Origin: Amycolatopsis sp. WAC 01376 | GTDB taxonomy: Bacteria > Actinomycetota > Actinomycetes > Mycobacteriales > Pseudonocardiaceae | Assembly: GCF_003947415.1 (NCBI RefSeq) | Contig: NZ_QHKL01000002.1 | Location: 992,001 to 1,056,000 of the forward strand | DNA: 64,000 bases | Direction: 5' to 3' | In this document: positions 1 to 7,762 of the stretch, piece by piece | Numbering within the stretch: position 1 is the stretch's first letter | Layout of the letters: every line of letters starts with the position of its first letter | Translations under genes and position numbers: made by a program | Notes under the pieces: generated by a model | The model's input: only the letters and a program-made list of their open reading frames with translations | What the model was told of the DNA's origin: nothing | Databases searched by the model: none

Positions 1-2
1 CG

Positions 3-968
3 AACGGCCGGGTCTACGTTCCCGGCACGACTCCCCGGCAGAAGCGCGAGCGGATCGCGACGCTGGGCGGCTCGCATATCGAGGTCATCGTCGTCGGCGA
101 GACCTACGAAGACGCCTTCAGCGCCGCGAAGCACGACGCGGAGACCACCGGCGCGACGCTGGTCCCCGCGTTCGACGCGCCGGAGACGGTCGCCGGACAG
201 GGCACGGTCGCGATGGAGGTCGTCGCGCAGCTCGGGTTCATCCCGGACGTCATGGTGGTGCCGGTCGGCGGTGGCGGCCTGCTCGCGGGCATCGCCGCGT
301 GGGCCGCGGAACGGGCGCCGGAGATGCGGATCGTCGGCGTCGAACCGGCGGGGGCGACCTGCATGGCGGCCGCGCTGGCCGCCGGTGAGCCGGTGCGGCT
401 CGAAACCGTCGACACCTTCGTCGACGGAGCGGCGGTCGCGCTGGCCGGATCGGTGACGTATCCGCTGGTCCGCGACGGCGGCGTCGAACTCACCGAAGTC
501 GCCGAGGGCGCGATCTGCACGGAAATGCTCGCGATGTACCAGTCCGACGGCGTGATCGCCGAACCCGCGGGCGCGCTCGCGACCGCGGCGCTGGGCACGA
601 CGGTGAAGATCGACCCCGGGCAGATCGTGGTGTGCGTCGTCTCCGGCGGCAACAACGACGTCAGCCGCTACGGCGAAGTGCTCGAACGGTCGCTGGTCCA
701 CGAAGGACTGAAGCACTACTTCCTGGTGGGGTTCCCGCAGGAGCCCGGCGCGCTGCGGCGGTTCCTCGACGAGGTCCTCGGGCCGGACGACGACATCACG
801 CGGTTCGAGTACGTGAAGCGCAACAGCCGCGAAACCGGTCCGGCGCTGATCGGCGTCGAACTCGCGCGCGCCGGTGACCTGGAAGGCCTGCTGCACCGGA
901 TGGACGTGAGCCCGCTGCAGGTGGAGCGGGTGGAGCCGGGCAGCCCGCTCTTCCACTTCCTGGTCTGA
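3..968 (+). CDS. ilvA: Threonine ammonia-lyase (threonine dehydratase), C-terminal part
   Basis: The 5' end lies outside the window; the frame is open from position 3. The enzyme deaminates L-threonine to 2-oxobutanoate with PLP, the first step to isoleucine. The visible part holds the glycine-rich PLP phosphate-binding loop (VPVGGGGLLAG, near 258-290), the SGGNND segment late in the catalytic fold, and a C-terminal ACT-like domain beginning at GLKHYFLVGFPQEPGALRRF. It is the short form with one ACT-like regulatory domain. The gene is convergent with the ramB-type regulator, with only 4 bases between the two stops. The rest of the isoleucine/valine pathway (ilvD, ilvBNC) lies far away at 43.8-49.9 kb. 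Confidence 0.93.
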   Translation, partial: NGRVYVPGTTPRQKRERIATLGGSHIEVIVVGETYEDAFSAAKHDAETTGATLVPAFDAPETVAGQGTVAMEVVAQLGFIPDVMVVPVGGGGLLAGIAAWAAERAPEMRIVGVEPAGATCMAAALAAGEPVRLETVDTFVDGAAVALAGSVTYPLVRDGGVELTEVAEGAICTEMLAMYQSDGVIAEPAGALATAALGTTVKIDPGQIVVCVVSGGNNDVSRYGEVLERSLVHEGLKHYFLVGFPQEPGALRRFLDEVLGPDDDITRFEYVKRNSRETGPALIGVELARAGDLEGLLHRMDVSPLQVERVEPGSPLFHFLV

Positions 969-972
969 GGGC

Positions 973-2400
973 TCAAGGCGCCTTCGGCACCGCCGGGTAC
1001 GGGACGAAGGTGCTGGTGTTCTCGTCCACGGTCAGCTGTTTGCCGATCGTGGGGAACGCGCGCTGCGAGCAGGCCGGTCGTTCGCAGACTTTGCACCCCA
1101 TCCCGATCGGGGTGGCCGCGGCGCGGTCGTCGAGATCGAGCCCGGTCGAATAGATGAGCCGTTTCGCGTGCCGCAGTTCGCAGCCGAGGCCGACGGTGAA
1201 CGTCTTGCCGGGGCTGCCGTAGCCGCCGATGTTGCGCGACACCGTCCGCGCGACCCAGAAGTAGCTCTTGCCGTCGGGCAGGGTGGCGATCTGGGTGAGG
1301 ATCTTGCCGGGCTGGGTGAACGCCTCGTAGATGTTCCACAGTGGACACGCGCCGCCGACGCGGGAGAAGTGGAAACCGGCCGCGGACTGGCGTTTCGACA
1401 TGTTTCCCGCCCGGTCGACCCGGACGAACGAGAACGGCACGCCGCGGTTCTTGGGGCGCTGCAACGTCGAGAGCCGGTGACAGACCGTCTCGAAACCCAC
1501 GCCGAAGTGGTCGCAGAGCCGCTCGATGTCGTAGCGGAACCGTTCCGCGCATGCCAGGAACGGTCCATAGGGGAGGATCAGCGCGCCCGCGAAGTAGTTC
1601 GCGAGCCCGACCCTGGCCAGCGAACGCGCGGCGGGGCCGGAGAACGCCCACGAATCGGCGAGTTCGGTGATCAGGTCGTCGTATTCCAGCAGCGCGATCT
1701 GCGAAGCCATCCGGAACGCCTGCTGCCCGACGCGCAGGCTCGGCGCCAGCCGCAGCACGCGCGGCCCGGGTTCGTACCGGTGCTGTTCGCCGTTGGACTC
1801 GTCGATGCCTTCGTTCGTGACGTCGACGCCGTAGCGCTGGGTCAGGGTCTCCTTCAGCGCCGCGAGCACCTGGCCACGCTGCAGGGGGATGTCGTGGGCC
1901 ATCCGTTCGGCGCGTTCGTCCAGCTCGGCGACGTAGTTCTCCCGCTCGTAGAAGAAGTCGCGGACCTCTTCGTGCGGCAACGAGCCTGCCGCGCTGCCGT
2001 GCATGCCCAGCCCGTTTTCCGTGGTCAGCACGGCGGTGTTCTCGACCGAGTTGCGATAGCTGCGATGCAGTTTGACCAGGGCCTGGGCGATCGTCGGCAG
2101 GTTCGTGGCGAGGTCGTTCAGCTCGCTGGTGGTGACGTCCACCCCGAGTACCTCGTCGAGCAGTGCCTCTTTGACATCCGCCACCAGCCGCGCGGTGTCG
2201 TTGTTCGCGAAGAACTCGGTGTCCACTCCGAACGCTTGCGTGATGCGAAGGAGCACCGGGACGGTCAGCGGACGCGAGTTGTGCTCGATCTGATTGAGAT
2301 AACTGGGTGAGATCTCCAGCACACGAGCCAGGTCGGCCTGGCTCATCGACCGGCTTTCGCGCAGATGCCGCAGCTTCGCTCCGGCGAAGGTTTTGTCCAC
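973..2400 (-). CDS. ramB: RamB-type regulator of acetate/glyoxylate metabolism (XRE family)
   Basis: 475-residue DNA-binding regulator with an N-terminal XRE helix-turn-helix (about residues 9-63: LRHLRESRSMSQADLARVLE, then SPSYLNQIEHNSRPLT). A long C-terminal region has the cysteine pairs of the short-chain acyl-CoA-sensing ScfR/RamB family (GGACPLWNIYEAF, and GCKVCERPACSQ near the C-terminus). Family knowledge: RamB of Corynebacterium represses acetate-use and glyoxylate genes. Here it is divergent from aceA-aceB, with RamB-like boxes between them, which supports the same role. It likely also controls its own promoter. Start is the ATG at 2400. Confidence 0.85.
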   Translation of the reverse strand: MDKTFAGAKLRHLRESRSMSQADLARVLEISPSYLNQIEHNSRPLTVPVLLRITQAFGVDTEFFANNDTARLVADVKEALLDEVLGVDVTTSELNDLATNLPTIAQALVKLHRSYRNSVENTAVLTTENGLGMHGSAAGSLPHEEVRDFFYERENYVAELDERAERMAHDIPLQRGQVLAALKETLTQRYGVDVTNEGIDESNGEQHRYEPGPRVLRLAPSLRVGQQAFRMASQIALLEYDDLITELADSWAFSGPAARSLARVGLANYFAGALILPYGPFLACAERFRYDIERLCDHFGVGFETVCHRLSTLQRPKNRGVPFSFVRVDRAGNMSKRQSAAGFHFSRVGGACPLWNIYEAFTQPGKILTQIATLPDGKSYFWVARTVSRNIGGYGSPGKTFTVGLGCELRHAKRLIYSTGLDLDDRAAATPIGMGCKVCERPACSQRAFPTIGKQLTVDENTSTFVPYPAVPKAP

Positions 2401-2473
2401 TGAGGCCTCTCTGTCCGCAAGGTTTCCGGGCCTGAACGATTCAGTGAACGGTCAAGCCCGTGGATTTTGCCGG

Positions 2474-2615
2474 TACTTGCGAACCTGCGATTCGCAATCT
2501 TTGCAAGATGCTACGGAAGCTTCGCAGAAATTGGCAAATTGGAGGCCTGGATCGGGTTTCCCCTGTCATGTCAGGGTCAGGTCAGGAAAGGCGATCACTC
2601 GCAAACTTCGCAACA
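2474..2615. promoter_or_regulatory. Cluster of RamB-like binding boxes between ramB and aceA
   Basis: The 227-base divergent gap holds four related motifs: TACTTGCGAACCT at 2474-2486, AATCTTTGCAAGA at 2496-2508, GAAATTGGCAAAT at 2527-2539 and AAACTTCGCAACA at 2603-2615. They resemble the 13-base RamB site of Corynebacterium with core CTTTGCAAA (remembered consensus). The last box lies only 12 bases before the aceA start, where a bound repressor would block transcription or initiation. Confidence 0.6.
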
Positions 2616-2627
2616 CGGGAGAATCCG

Positions 2628-3914
2628 ATGACTCAGCACGCGCAGCAGCTGGAGCAGGCGGCCGCCGAACTGGCCAAGCAGTGGGAGACCGACCCCCGCT
2701 GGGCGGGCGTGAAGCGTTCGTACTCCGCGGCTGACGTGGTCAAGCTGCGCGGCAGCGTGGTCGAGGAGCACACGCTCGCTCGCCGCGGCGCCGAGAAGCT
2801 TTGGGACCTCCTGCACAACGAGGACTACGTCCACTCGCTGGGCGCACTGACCGGTAACCAGGCGGTGCAGCAGGTCCGCGCCGGCCTCAAGGCCATCTAC
2901 CTGTCGGGCTGGCAGGTCGCCGCCGACGCCAACCTCTCCGGCCAGACCTACCCGGACCAGAGCCTCTACCCGGCCAACTCGGTGCCTGCCGTCGTCCGCC
3001 GCATCAACAACGCGCTGGGCCGCGCCGACCAGATCAACTGGGCCGAGGGCAACACCGACATCGACTGGTACGCCCCGATCGTCGCCGACGCCGAGGCCGG
3101 CTTCGGTGGCCCGCTCAACGCCTTCGAGCTGATGAAGGGCATGATCGCCGCCGGTGCCGCGGGTGTGCACTGGGAGGACCAGCTCGCTTCCGAGAAGAAG
3201 TGTGGTCACCTCGGTGGCAAGGTGCTCATCCCGACCAAGCAGCACGAGCGCACGCTGAACGCCGCCCGCCTCGCCGCGGACGTGCTGAACGTGCCGTCGC
3301 TGATCGTCGCCCGCACCGACGCCCAGGCCGCCACGCTGATCACCAGCGACGTCGACGAGCGTGACCGCAAGTACGTCACCGGCGAGCGCACCGCCGAGGG
3401 CTTCTACAACGTCACCAACGGTATCGACCCCTGCATCGACCGCGGTCTCGCCTACGCCGAGTACGCCGACCTGCTGTGGATGGAGACCTCCAAGCCGGAC
3501 CTCGAGGTCGCCCGCCAGTTCGCCGAGGCGATCAAGGCGAAGTATCCGGACCAGATGCTGGCCTACAACTGCTCGCCGTCGTTCAACTGGAAGAAGCACC
3601 TGGACGACGCGACGATCGCGAAGTTCCAGCGCGAACTCGGCCACATGGGCTACAAGTTCCAGTTCATCACCCTGGCAGGCTTCCACGCCCTGAACTACTC
3701 GATGTTCGACCTGGCGCACGGTTACGCCCGTGAAGGCATGACCGCCTACGTCGACCTGCAGGAGCGCGAGTTCGCTTCGGAGGACCGCGGCTACACCGCC
3801 ACGAAGCACCAGCGCGAGGTCGGCACCGGCTGGTTCGACAACGTCGCGACCGCGCTGAACCCGGAGAGCTCGACCACCGCGCTCGCCGGCTCCACCGAGG
3901 CCGAGCAGTTCTGA
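2628..3914 (+). CDS. aceA: Isocitrate lyase
   Basis: Splits isocitrate into glyoxylate and succinate, the first step of the glyoxylate shunt. The product is 428 residues, normal for the short bacterial enzyme. The signature KKCGHLGG is present with the catalytic cysteine at residue 192. Other family segments visible are [13 protein letters not shown], the YNCSPSFNW segment and the [10 protein letters not shown] strand. The ATG at 2628 is chosen because GGGAG lies 6-10 bases upstream and the protein begins [10 protein letters not shown]; the frame is open further upstream, but that part crosses the operator region. Followed by aceB. Confidence 0.96.
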   Translation: MTQHAQQLEQAAAELAKQWETDPRWAGVKRSYSAADVVKLRGSVVEEHTLARRGAEKLWDLLHNEDYVHSLGALTGNQAVQQVRAGLKAIYLSGWQVAADANLSGQTYPDQSLYPANSVPAVVRRINNALGRADQINWAEGNTDIDWYAPIVADAEAGFGGPLNAFELMKGMIAAGAAGVHWEDQLASEKKCGHLGGKVLIPTKQHERTLNAARLAADVLNVPSLIVARTDAQAATLITSDVDERDRKYVTGERTAEGFYNVTNGIDPCIDRGLAYAEYADLLWMETSKPDLEVARQFAEAIKAKYPDQMLAYNCSPSFNWKKHLDDATIAKFQRELGHMGYKFQFITLAGFHALNYSMFDLAHGYAREGMTAYVDLQEREFASEDRGYTATKHQREVGTGWFDNVATALNPESSTTALAGSTEAEQF

Positions 3915-3935
3915 TCACCCGCAATTAGGTGCCAG

Positions 3936-3971
3936 GTGGCGGTCTCTCGACTCCCAGGGGAGACCGCCACC
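3936..3971 (+). terminator. Hairpin between aceA and aceB
   Basis: Perfect 12-base arms (GGTGGCGGTCTC at 3936-3947 and its complement at 3960-3971) with a 12-base loop, followed by a C-rich then T-containing tract. It may terminate or attenuate between aceA and aceB, or protect the aceA 3' end. Confidence 0.55.
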
Positions 3972-4013
3972 GCCCCCCTTCTATCCCCTCGCGAAGCCCA
4001 GCGGAGGCACACC

Positions 4014-5618
4014 ATGGTTGAGAAGCTGAACTACCGGATCGACGTCTGCGGACCTGCCGGTGACCGGTTCGACGAGATCCTCACCCCGGCCGCGCTGGAC
4101 TTCGTGGCCAAACTGGACAACGCGTTCGCCGGGCGCCGCCGCGAGCTGCTCGACGCCCGCCGTCTGCGCCGCGAGAAGCTCCAGTCCGGCGAGGAGCCGC
4201 TGGGCTTCCTGCCCGAGACGCATTCCGTCCGCGACGACAGCAGCTGGTCGGTCGCCCCGGCCGCGCCCGGTCTCGAAGACCGCCGCGTCGAGATCACCGG
4301 CCCGACCGACCGCAAGATGACGGTCAACGCGCTGAACTCCGGCGCGAAGGTCTGGCTCGCCGACTTCGAGGACGCGACCTCGCCGACCTGGCACAACGTC
4401 ATCGACGGCCAGATCAACCTGTTCGACGCGATCCGCCGCAACATCGACTTCACCACCGAGGCCGGCAAGCGCTACACGATCGGCGACGAGCCCGCGACGA
4501 TCGTCGCCCGCCCCCGCGGCTGGCACCTGGTGGAGAAGCACATCCGCATCGACGGCCGCCCGGTTTCGGCGAGCCTGGTCGACTTCGGCCTCTACTTCTT
4601 CCACAACGCGCGCCAGCTGCTGGCCCGTGGCAGCGGCCCGTACTTCTACCTGCCGAAGCTGGAGAACCACCTCGAAGCGCGGCTGTGGAACGACGTCTTC
4701 CTGCTGGCGCAACGGGAACTCGGCATCCCGCGCGGCTCCGTCCGGGCCACCGTGCTGATCGAGACGATCACCGCCGCGTTCGAGATGGAGGAGATCCTCT
4801 ACGAACTGCGTGAGCACGTCTCCGGGCTGAACGCCGGCCGCTGGGACTACATCTTCAGCGTCATCAAGAACTTCTCCTCGCACGGCGCGGACTTCGTGCT
4901 GCCGGACCGCGCACAGGTGACGATGACCGTCCCGTTCATGCGGGCCTATACCGAACTGCTGGTGCGCACCTGCCACAAGCGCGGGGCGCACGCCATCGGC
5001 GGCATGGCCGCGTTCATCCCGAGCAAGGACCCGGAGATCAACGCGACCGCGCTCGAAAAGGTCCGCCAGGACAAGGAACGCGAGGCGAACGACGGCTTCG
5101 ACGGCTCGTGGGTCGCGCACCCCGGCCTCGTCCCGGTCTGCCGCGAGGTGTTCGACGGCGTGCTCGGCGGCTGGCCCAACCAGCTCGGCAAGCTCCGTGA
5201 GGACGTCGTCGTCACTGCCGAGGATCTGCTCGACGTCGCCAGTGCCGGCGGCGAGGTCACCGAAGCGGGTGTCCGCGCCAACATCAACGTCGCGCTGCGC
5301 TACATCGACGCGTGGCTGCGCGGCACCGGCGCGGCGGCGATCCACAACCTGATGGAGGACGCCGCCACCGCCGAGATCGCCCGCTGCCAGGTGTGGCAGT
5401 GGATTCGCAACGGCACGAAGCTCGAAGACGGCACCGCGCTCACCCACGAACTCGCCGTGTCCTATTTGGACGAAGAGCTGGCGTCGGTGCGCACAGAACT
5501 CGGCGAAGGCAACCGCCTCGGCGACGCCTACGAGATCTTCACCGAGACCGCGCTGGGCGAGAAGCTGCCGAGCTTCCTCACCACCGGCGCGTACGCGCGG
5601 TACCTGACCGCGCGGTGA
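4014..5618 (+). CDS. aceB: Malate synthase A
   Basis: Condenses glyoxylate with acetyl-CoA to malate, completing the glyoxylate shunt begun by aceA. The product is 534 residues, matching the short A-type enzyme rather than the ~730-residue G type. Family segments include [40 protein letters not shown] and [20 protein letters not shown], which carry active-site residues. The ATG at 4014 has GCGGAGG 7 bases upstream; upstream in-frame codons run through the aceA hairpin and are not expected to be translated. Probably co-regulated with aceA by the divergent RamB-type protein. Confidence 0.95.
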   Translation: MVEKLNYRIDVCGPAGDRFDEILTPAALDFVAKLDNAFAGRRRELLDARRLRREKLQSGEEPLGFLPETHSVRDDSSWSVAPAAPGLEDRRVEITGPTDRKMTVNALNSGAKVWLADFEDATSPTWHNVIDGQINLFDAIRRNIDFTTEAGKRYTIGDEPATIVARPRGWHLVEKHIRIDGRPVSASLVDFGLYFFHNARQLLARGSGPYFYLPKLENHLEARLWNDVFLLAQRELGIPRGSVRATVLIETITAAFEMEEILYELREHVSGLNAGRWDYIFSVIKNFSSHGADFVLPDRAQVTMTVPFMRAYTELLVRTCHKRGAHAIGGMAAFIPSKDPEINATALEKVRQDKEREANDGFDGSWVAHPGLVPVCREVFDGVLGGWPNQLGKLREDVVVTAEDLLDVASAGGEVTEAGVRANINVALRYIDAWLRGTGAAAIHNLMEDAATAEIARCQVWQWIRNGTKLEDGTALTHELAVSYLDEELASVRTELGEGNRLGDAYEIFTETALGEKLPSFLTTGAYARYLTAR

Positions 5619-5690
5619 CGCAGGCTCCGGCCGCCCCTACCTGACGCGGGGCGGCCGGGTTCCACACCGGTTTGGGACGGTGTGGCCCAA

Positions 5691-5727
5691 CGGGTCCGGT
5701 GGCGGAGGCTCCCCGCCACCGGACCCG
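5691..5727 (+). terminator. Strong GC hairpin downstream of aceB
   Basis: Arms CGGGTCCGGTGGCGG at 5691-5705 and its exact complement at 5713-5727 with a 7-base loop. A weaker hairpin (CCACACCG / CGGTGTGG) precedes it at 5662-5685. Confidence 0.55.
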
Positions 5728-5774
5728 CTTCACGCGCGCGCCCCTCCGGTAGCGCCTGTCGGGCGTGCGCCTCG

Positions 5775-5826
5775 CCGCGGAGACCCCGCTCACCTCCCAC
5801 ACCGTGGTTGGGCGGGGTCTCCGCGG
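5775..5826 (+). terminator. Long hairpin followed by T-rich tract downstream of aceB
   Basis: Fifteen-base perfect arms (CCGCGGAGACCCCGC at 5775-5789, complement at 5812-5826), then CTTTCTTCT. This is a good intrinsic-terminator candidate for the ace operon. Confidence 0.65.
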
Positions 5827-5838
5827 CTTTCTTCTGCC

Positions 5839-5948
5839 GAACTCGCGTGATTGAAGGCGTAACTCGCGTGATTGGAGGCGTAACACGATGATCCGGCTCC
5901 AATCACGTGAGTTACGGCTTCAGACACGCGTGATACGGCTCTGATCAC
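5839..5948. repeat. Array of short direct and inverted repeats
   Basis: Two direct copies of AACTCGCGTGATTGRAGGCG begin at 5840 and 5861. Partial copies follow, first direct (AACACGATGATCCGG at 5882), then inverted (CCAATCACGTGAGTTACGG at 5899; a second inverted-like ACACGCGTGATACGG at 5923). The common core is CGTGAT beside a GTAAC/GTTAC. The inverted halves could fold into a cruciform or serve as multiple protein-binding sites. Confidence 0.6.
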
Positions 5949-6085
5949 ACTCACGGGACCGGACGAATCGGTCACGGACCGCGAATAGGTAGGGGTACCT
6001 ACTGAAGCCCCCGTTGTTTCGGCGGCGGGGCGCGCGGATGCTCGGCGCCGGGTGGGAATTCCGCCCGTTCCCCCGAGGAGCCACC

Positions 6086-6217
6086 ATGAAGAAGCAGTTG
6101 AGGACCCTCTTGGCCGCGACTTTCGCCGTCCTCGCCGTCGCCCTCGCCGCCCCGGCGGTGTCCGCTTCGGCCGGGGTTTCGGTGCAGCCGGACTGTGTGC
6201 GGCCCTGCCACTTCTGA
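6086..6217 (+). CDS. Small secreted peptide, 43 residues
   Basis: The ATG at 6086 has CGAGGAG 6 bases upstream. The product begins with a textbook signal peptide: MKKQLR, a hydrophobic core rich in A/L/V, then a likely AXA-type cleavage at VSASA. This leaves a mature tail of only about 15 residues ending PDCVRPCHF, with two cysteines that could form one disulfide. The function is unknown. It is monocistronic, convergent with the glycosyltransferase gene, with a long bidirectional hairpin between them. Alternatives are a chance open frame or a signalling/structural peptide; the strong ribosome site and signal peptide favour a real gene. Confidence 0.6.
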   Translation: MKKQLRTLLAATFAVLAVALAAPAVSASAGVSVQPDCVRPCHF

Positions 6218-6330
6218 TCTTCGTCACCTAGAGCAGACACGGGGGTCGCGCCCCTCGCGACCCGCGACGCTCGTGGAGGGCGGACCCGGGTTCCCCGACA
6301 TCCGGGTCTTCCCTCCGCCCCACTCCTAAG

Positions 6331-6385
6331 TGTCATGAAAGGGTCGTTCAGGACGAAAAATGTCCTGAACGACCCTTTCATGACA
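6331..6385. terminator. Type-A long hairpin (copy 1), bidirectional terminator
   Basis: Perfect 24-base inverted arms at 6331-6354 and 6362-6385, starting TGTCATGAAAGGGTCGTT, with a 7-base A-rich loop GAAAAAT. It lies between convergent genes (secreted peptide and glycosyltransferase). The same arms occur at 19164, 33012 and 43734. Confidence 0.75.
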
Positions 6386-6400
6386 TCCGGGCCAGGCGGA

Positions 6401-7654
6401 TCAGGGTTCGAAGGCGTTGCCCGTCGCGATCTTCGGGCGCCCCAGTTCCACGGGCTCCGCGACGCGGGCCCGCCGGTAGACGGCGGCGGTCGCTTCGGCG
6501 ATGCGGCCCCAGTCGAAGTCCGCGGCCAGGCGCGACTGCGCGGTCAGTGCCCGCCGCGCCGCGGCGACCTCGTCGTCCAGCACAGCTTCGACGGCGTCCC
6601 CGAGGGCGTCGACGTCGCCGGGGCTGAACGCCAGGCCGGTCTCGCCGTCGACGACGACCTCGCCGAGTCCTCCGGCGGTCGAAGCGACCAACGGCGCCTT
6701 CGCGGCGGCCGCTTCCAGCGCGACGATCCCGAACGGTTCGTACCGGCTGGGCAGCACGACCGCGTCGGCCGCGGCCAGCACGGCGCGCAGTTCGCGGTCG
6801 GAGAGATGCCCGACGAAGTCCACCGCGCGGCGCACGCGCAGTTTGCGTGCCTGATCGACCAGTTCCTCCAGATGCCGTCCCTTGCCGGCGATGACCAGCC
6901 GTGTCCCCGGTTTGGCGCGGCGGATCCGGGGGAGCGCGGCGAGCAGGTCCTGCACGCCCTTCTCCCATTCCAGCCGGCCGAAGTAGAGCAGCAGCGGCGC
7001 CCCGGAGGGGCTGTAGACCTCGCGAGCGTGCGCGACCTCGTCCGCGGGCACCTGCCAGGTGCGTTCCTCGATGCCGTTGTGGATCACGGTGACCGCGTCG
7101 CCGTCGACCTCGAACAGCTGCGCCACCTCGCGGCGCATGGCCTGCGAGCAGGTGATCAGCGCGTCCGAGCGGTTCGCGAGCCACCATTCGACCGAGTGAA
7201 CCTGCTGGTTCAGCGGATGCGAGAGCCAGCCGGAGTGCCGTCCGGCCTCGGTGGCGTGGATCGTGCCGACCAGCGGCACCCGCGCGGCCTCCGCGATCGC
7301 GATCGCGGGATGGGTGACCAGCCAGTCGTGCGCGTGGACGACGTCCGGCTGCCAGGTGCGCAGCAGGTCGGTGGCGGCGCGGACCATCGCGTGCCCCATG
7401 GCCAGCGTCCACGCGACGAGGTCCCGTTCGAAGGTCACGTGCATCGGGTCTTCGGCGACCCGGATGATCCGGACGCCTTCGACCACGCGATCGGTCCTCG
7501 GATGGGTCTCGGCGTCGGTGCCCGCCGTGTGACGGCACAGGACGACCACGTCGTGCCCCTGCCCGGCGAGGTGTCTGGCCAGGGCGTGGACGTGCCGTGC
7601 GAGTCCGCCGACGACCACGGGTGGGTACTCCCACGACAACATCAGCACGCGCAT
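6401..7654 (-). CDS. GT4-family glycosyltransferase, Rv3032/GlgA-like alpha-1,4-glucan synthase
   Basis: 417-residue retaining glycosyltransferase of the GT-B fold. The N-terminal domain starts MRVLMLSWEYPPVVVGGLAR with the sugar-nucleotide loop GG; HAHDWL follows. The C-terminal domain carries the family E-x7-E motif in SRYEPFGIVALEAAAAKAPL, followed by STAGGLGEVV. Closest remembered relative is mycobacterial Rv3032, which elongates alpha-1,4-glucans of methylglucose lipopolysaccharide and glycogen. The GH57 enzyme and methyltransferase that accompany Rv3032 in mycobacteria are present at 11.6-13.9 kb on the same strand, so a polysaccharide role is likely; the exact product here is inference. 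Confidence 0.82.
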   Translation of the reverse strand: MRVLMLSWEYPPVVVGGLARHVHALARHLAGQGHDVVVLCRHTAGTDAETHPRTDRVVEGVRIIRVAEDPMHVTFERDLVAWTLAMGHAMVRAATDLLRTWQPDVVHAHDWLVTHPAIAIAEAARVPLVGTIHATEAGRHSGWLSHPLNQQVHSVEWWLANRSDALITCSQAMRREVAQLFEVDGDAVTVIHNGIEERTWQVPADEVAHAREVYSPSGAPLLLYFGRLEWEKGVQDLLAALPRIRRAKPGTRLVIAGKGRHLEELVDQARKLRVRRAVDFVGHLSDRELRAVLAAADAVVLPSRYEPFGIVALEAAAAKAPLVASTAGGLGEVVVDGETGLAFSPGDVDALGDAVEAVLDDEVAAARRALTAQSRLAADFDWGRIAEATAAVYRRARVAEPVELGRPKIATGNAFEP

Positions 7655-7762
7655 GGGTGGAGGTTACTCGTGAGTCGGTCGCCACCGGGACGGGGCGATC
7701 ACCCCCACAGGTGAAGCCGATGGCGGACGACAGGGGCGGCGATCTTTGCCACCATCGGGTTG

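Larger units (their letters stand above)
5619..6085. other. Gene-free stretch with terminator hairpins and a repeat array
   Basis: Contains three hairpins after aceB (5662-5685, 5691-5727 with 15-base arms, 5775-5826 with 15-base arms CCGCGGAGACCCCGC) and then a cluster of short repeats (5839-5948). The short motif GGTAGGGGTACCTAC around 5988 lies upstream of the small secreted-peptide gene and could be part of its promoter. No convincing coding region in the gap itself. Confidence 0.6.

Noticed and set aside
5619..5838. Possible small genes in the GC-rich hairpin region after aceB
   Set aside because: The frames consist of hairpin arms and give low-complexity R/P/G peptides; no ribosome site matches a sensible start.
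5839..5948. CRISPR array
   Set aside because: Repeats are of mixed orientation, without unique spacers of constant length, and no cas genes are in the window.
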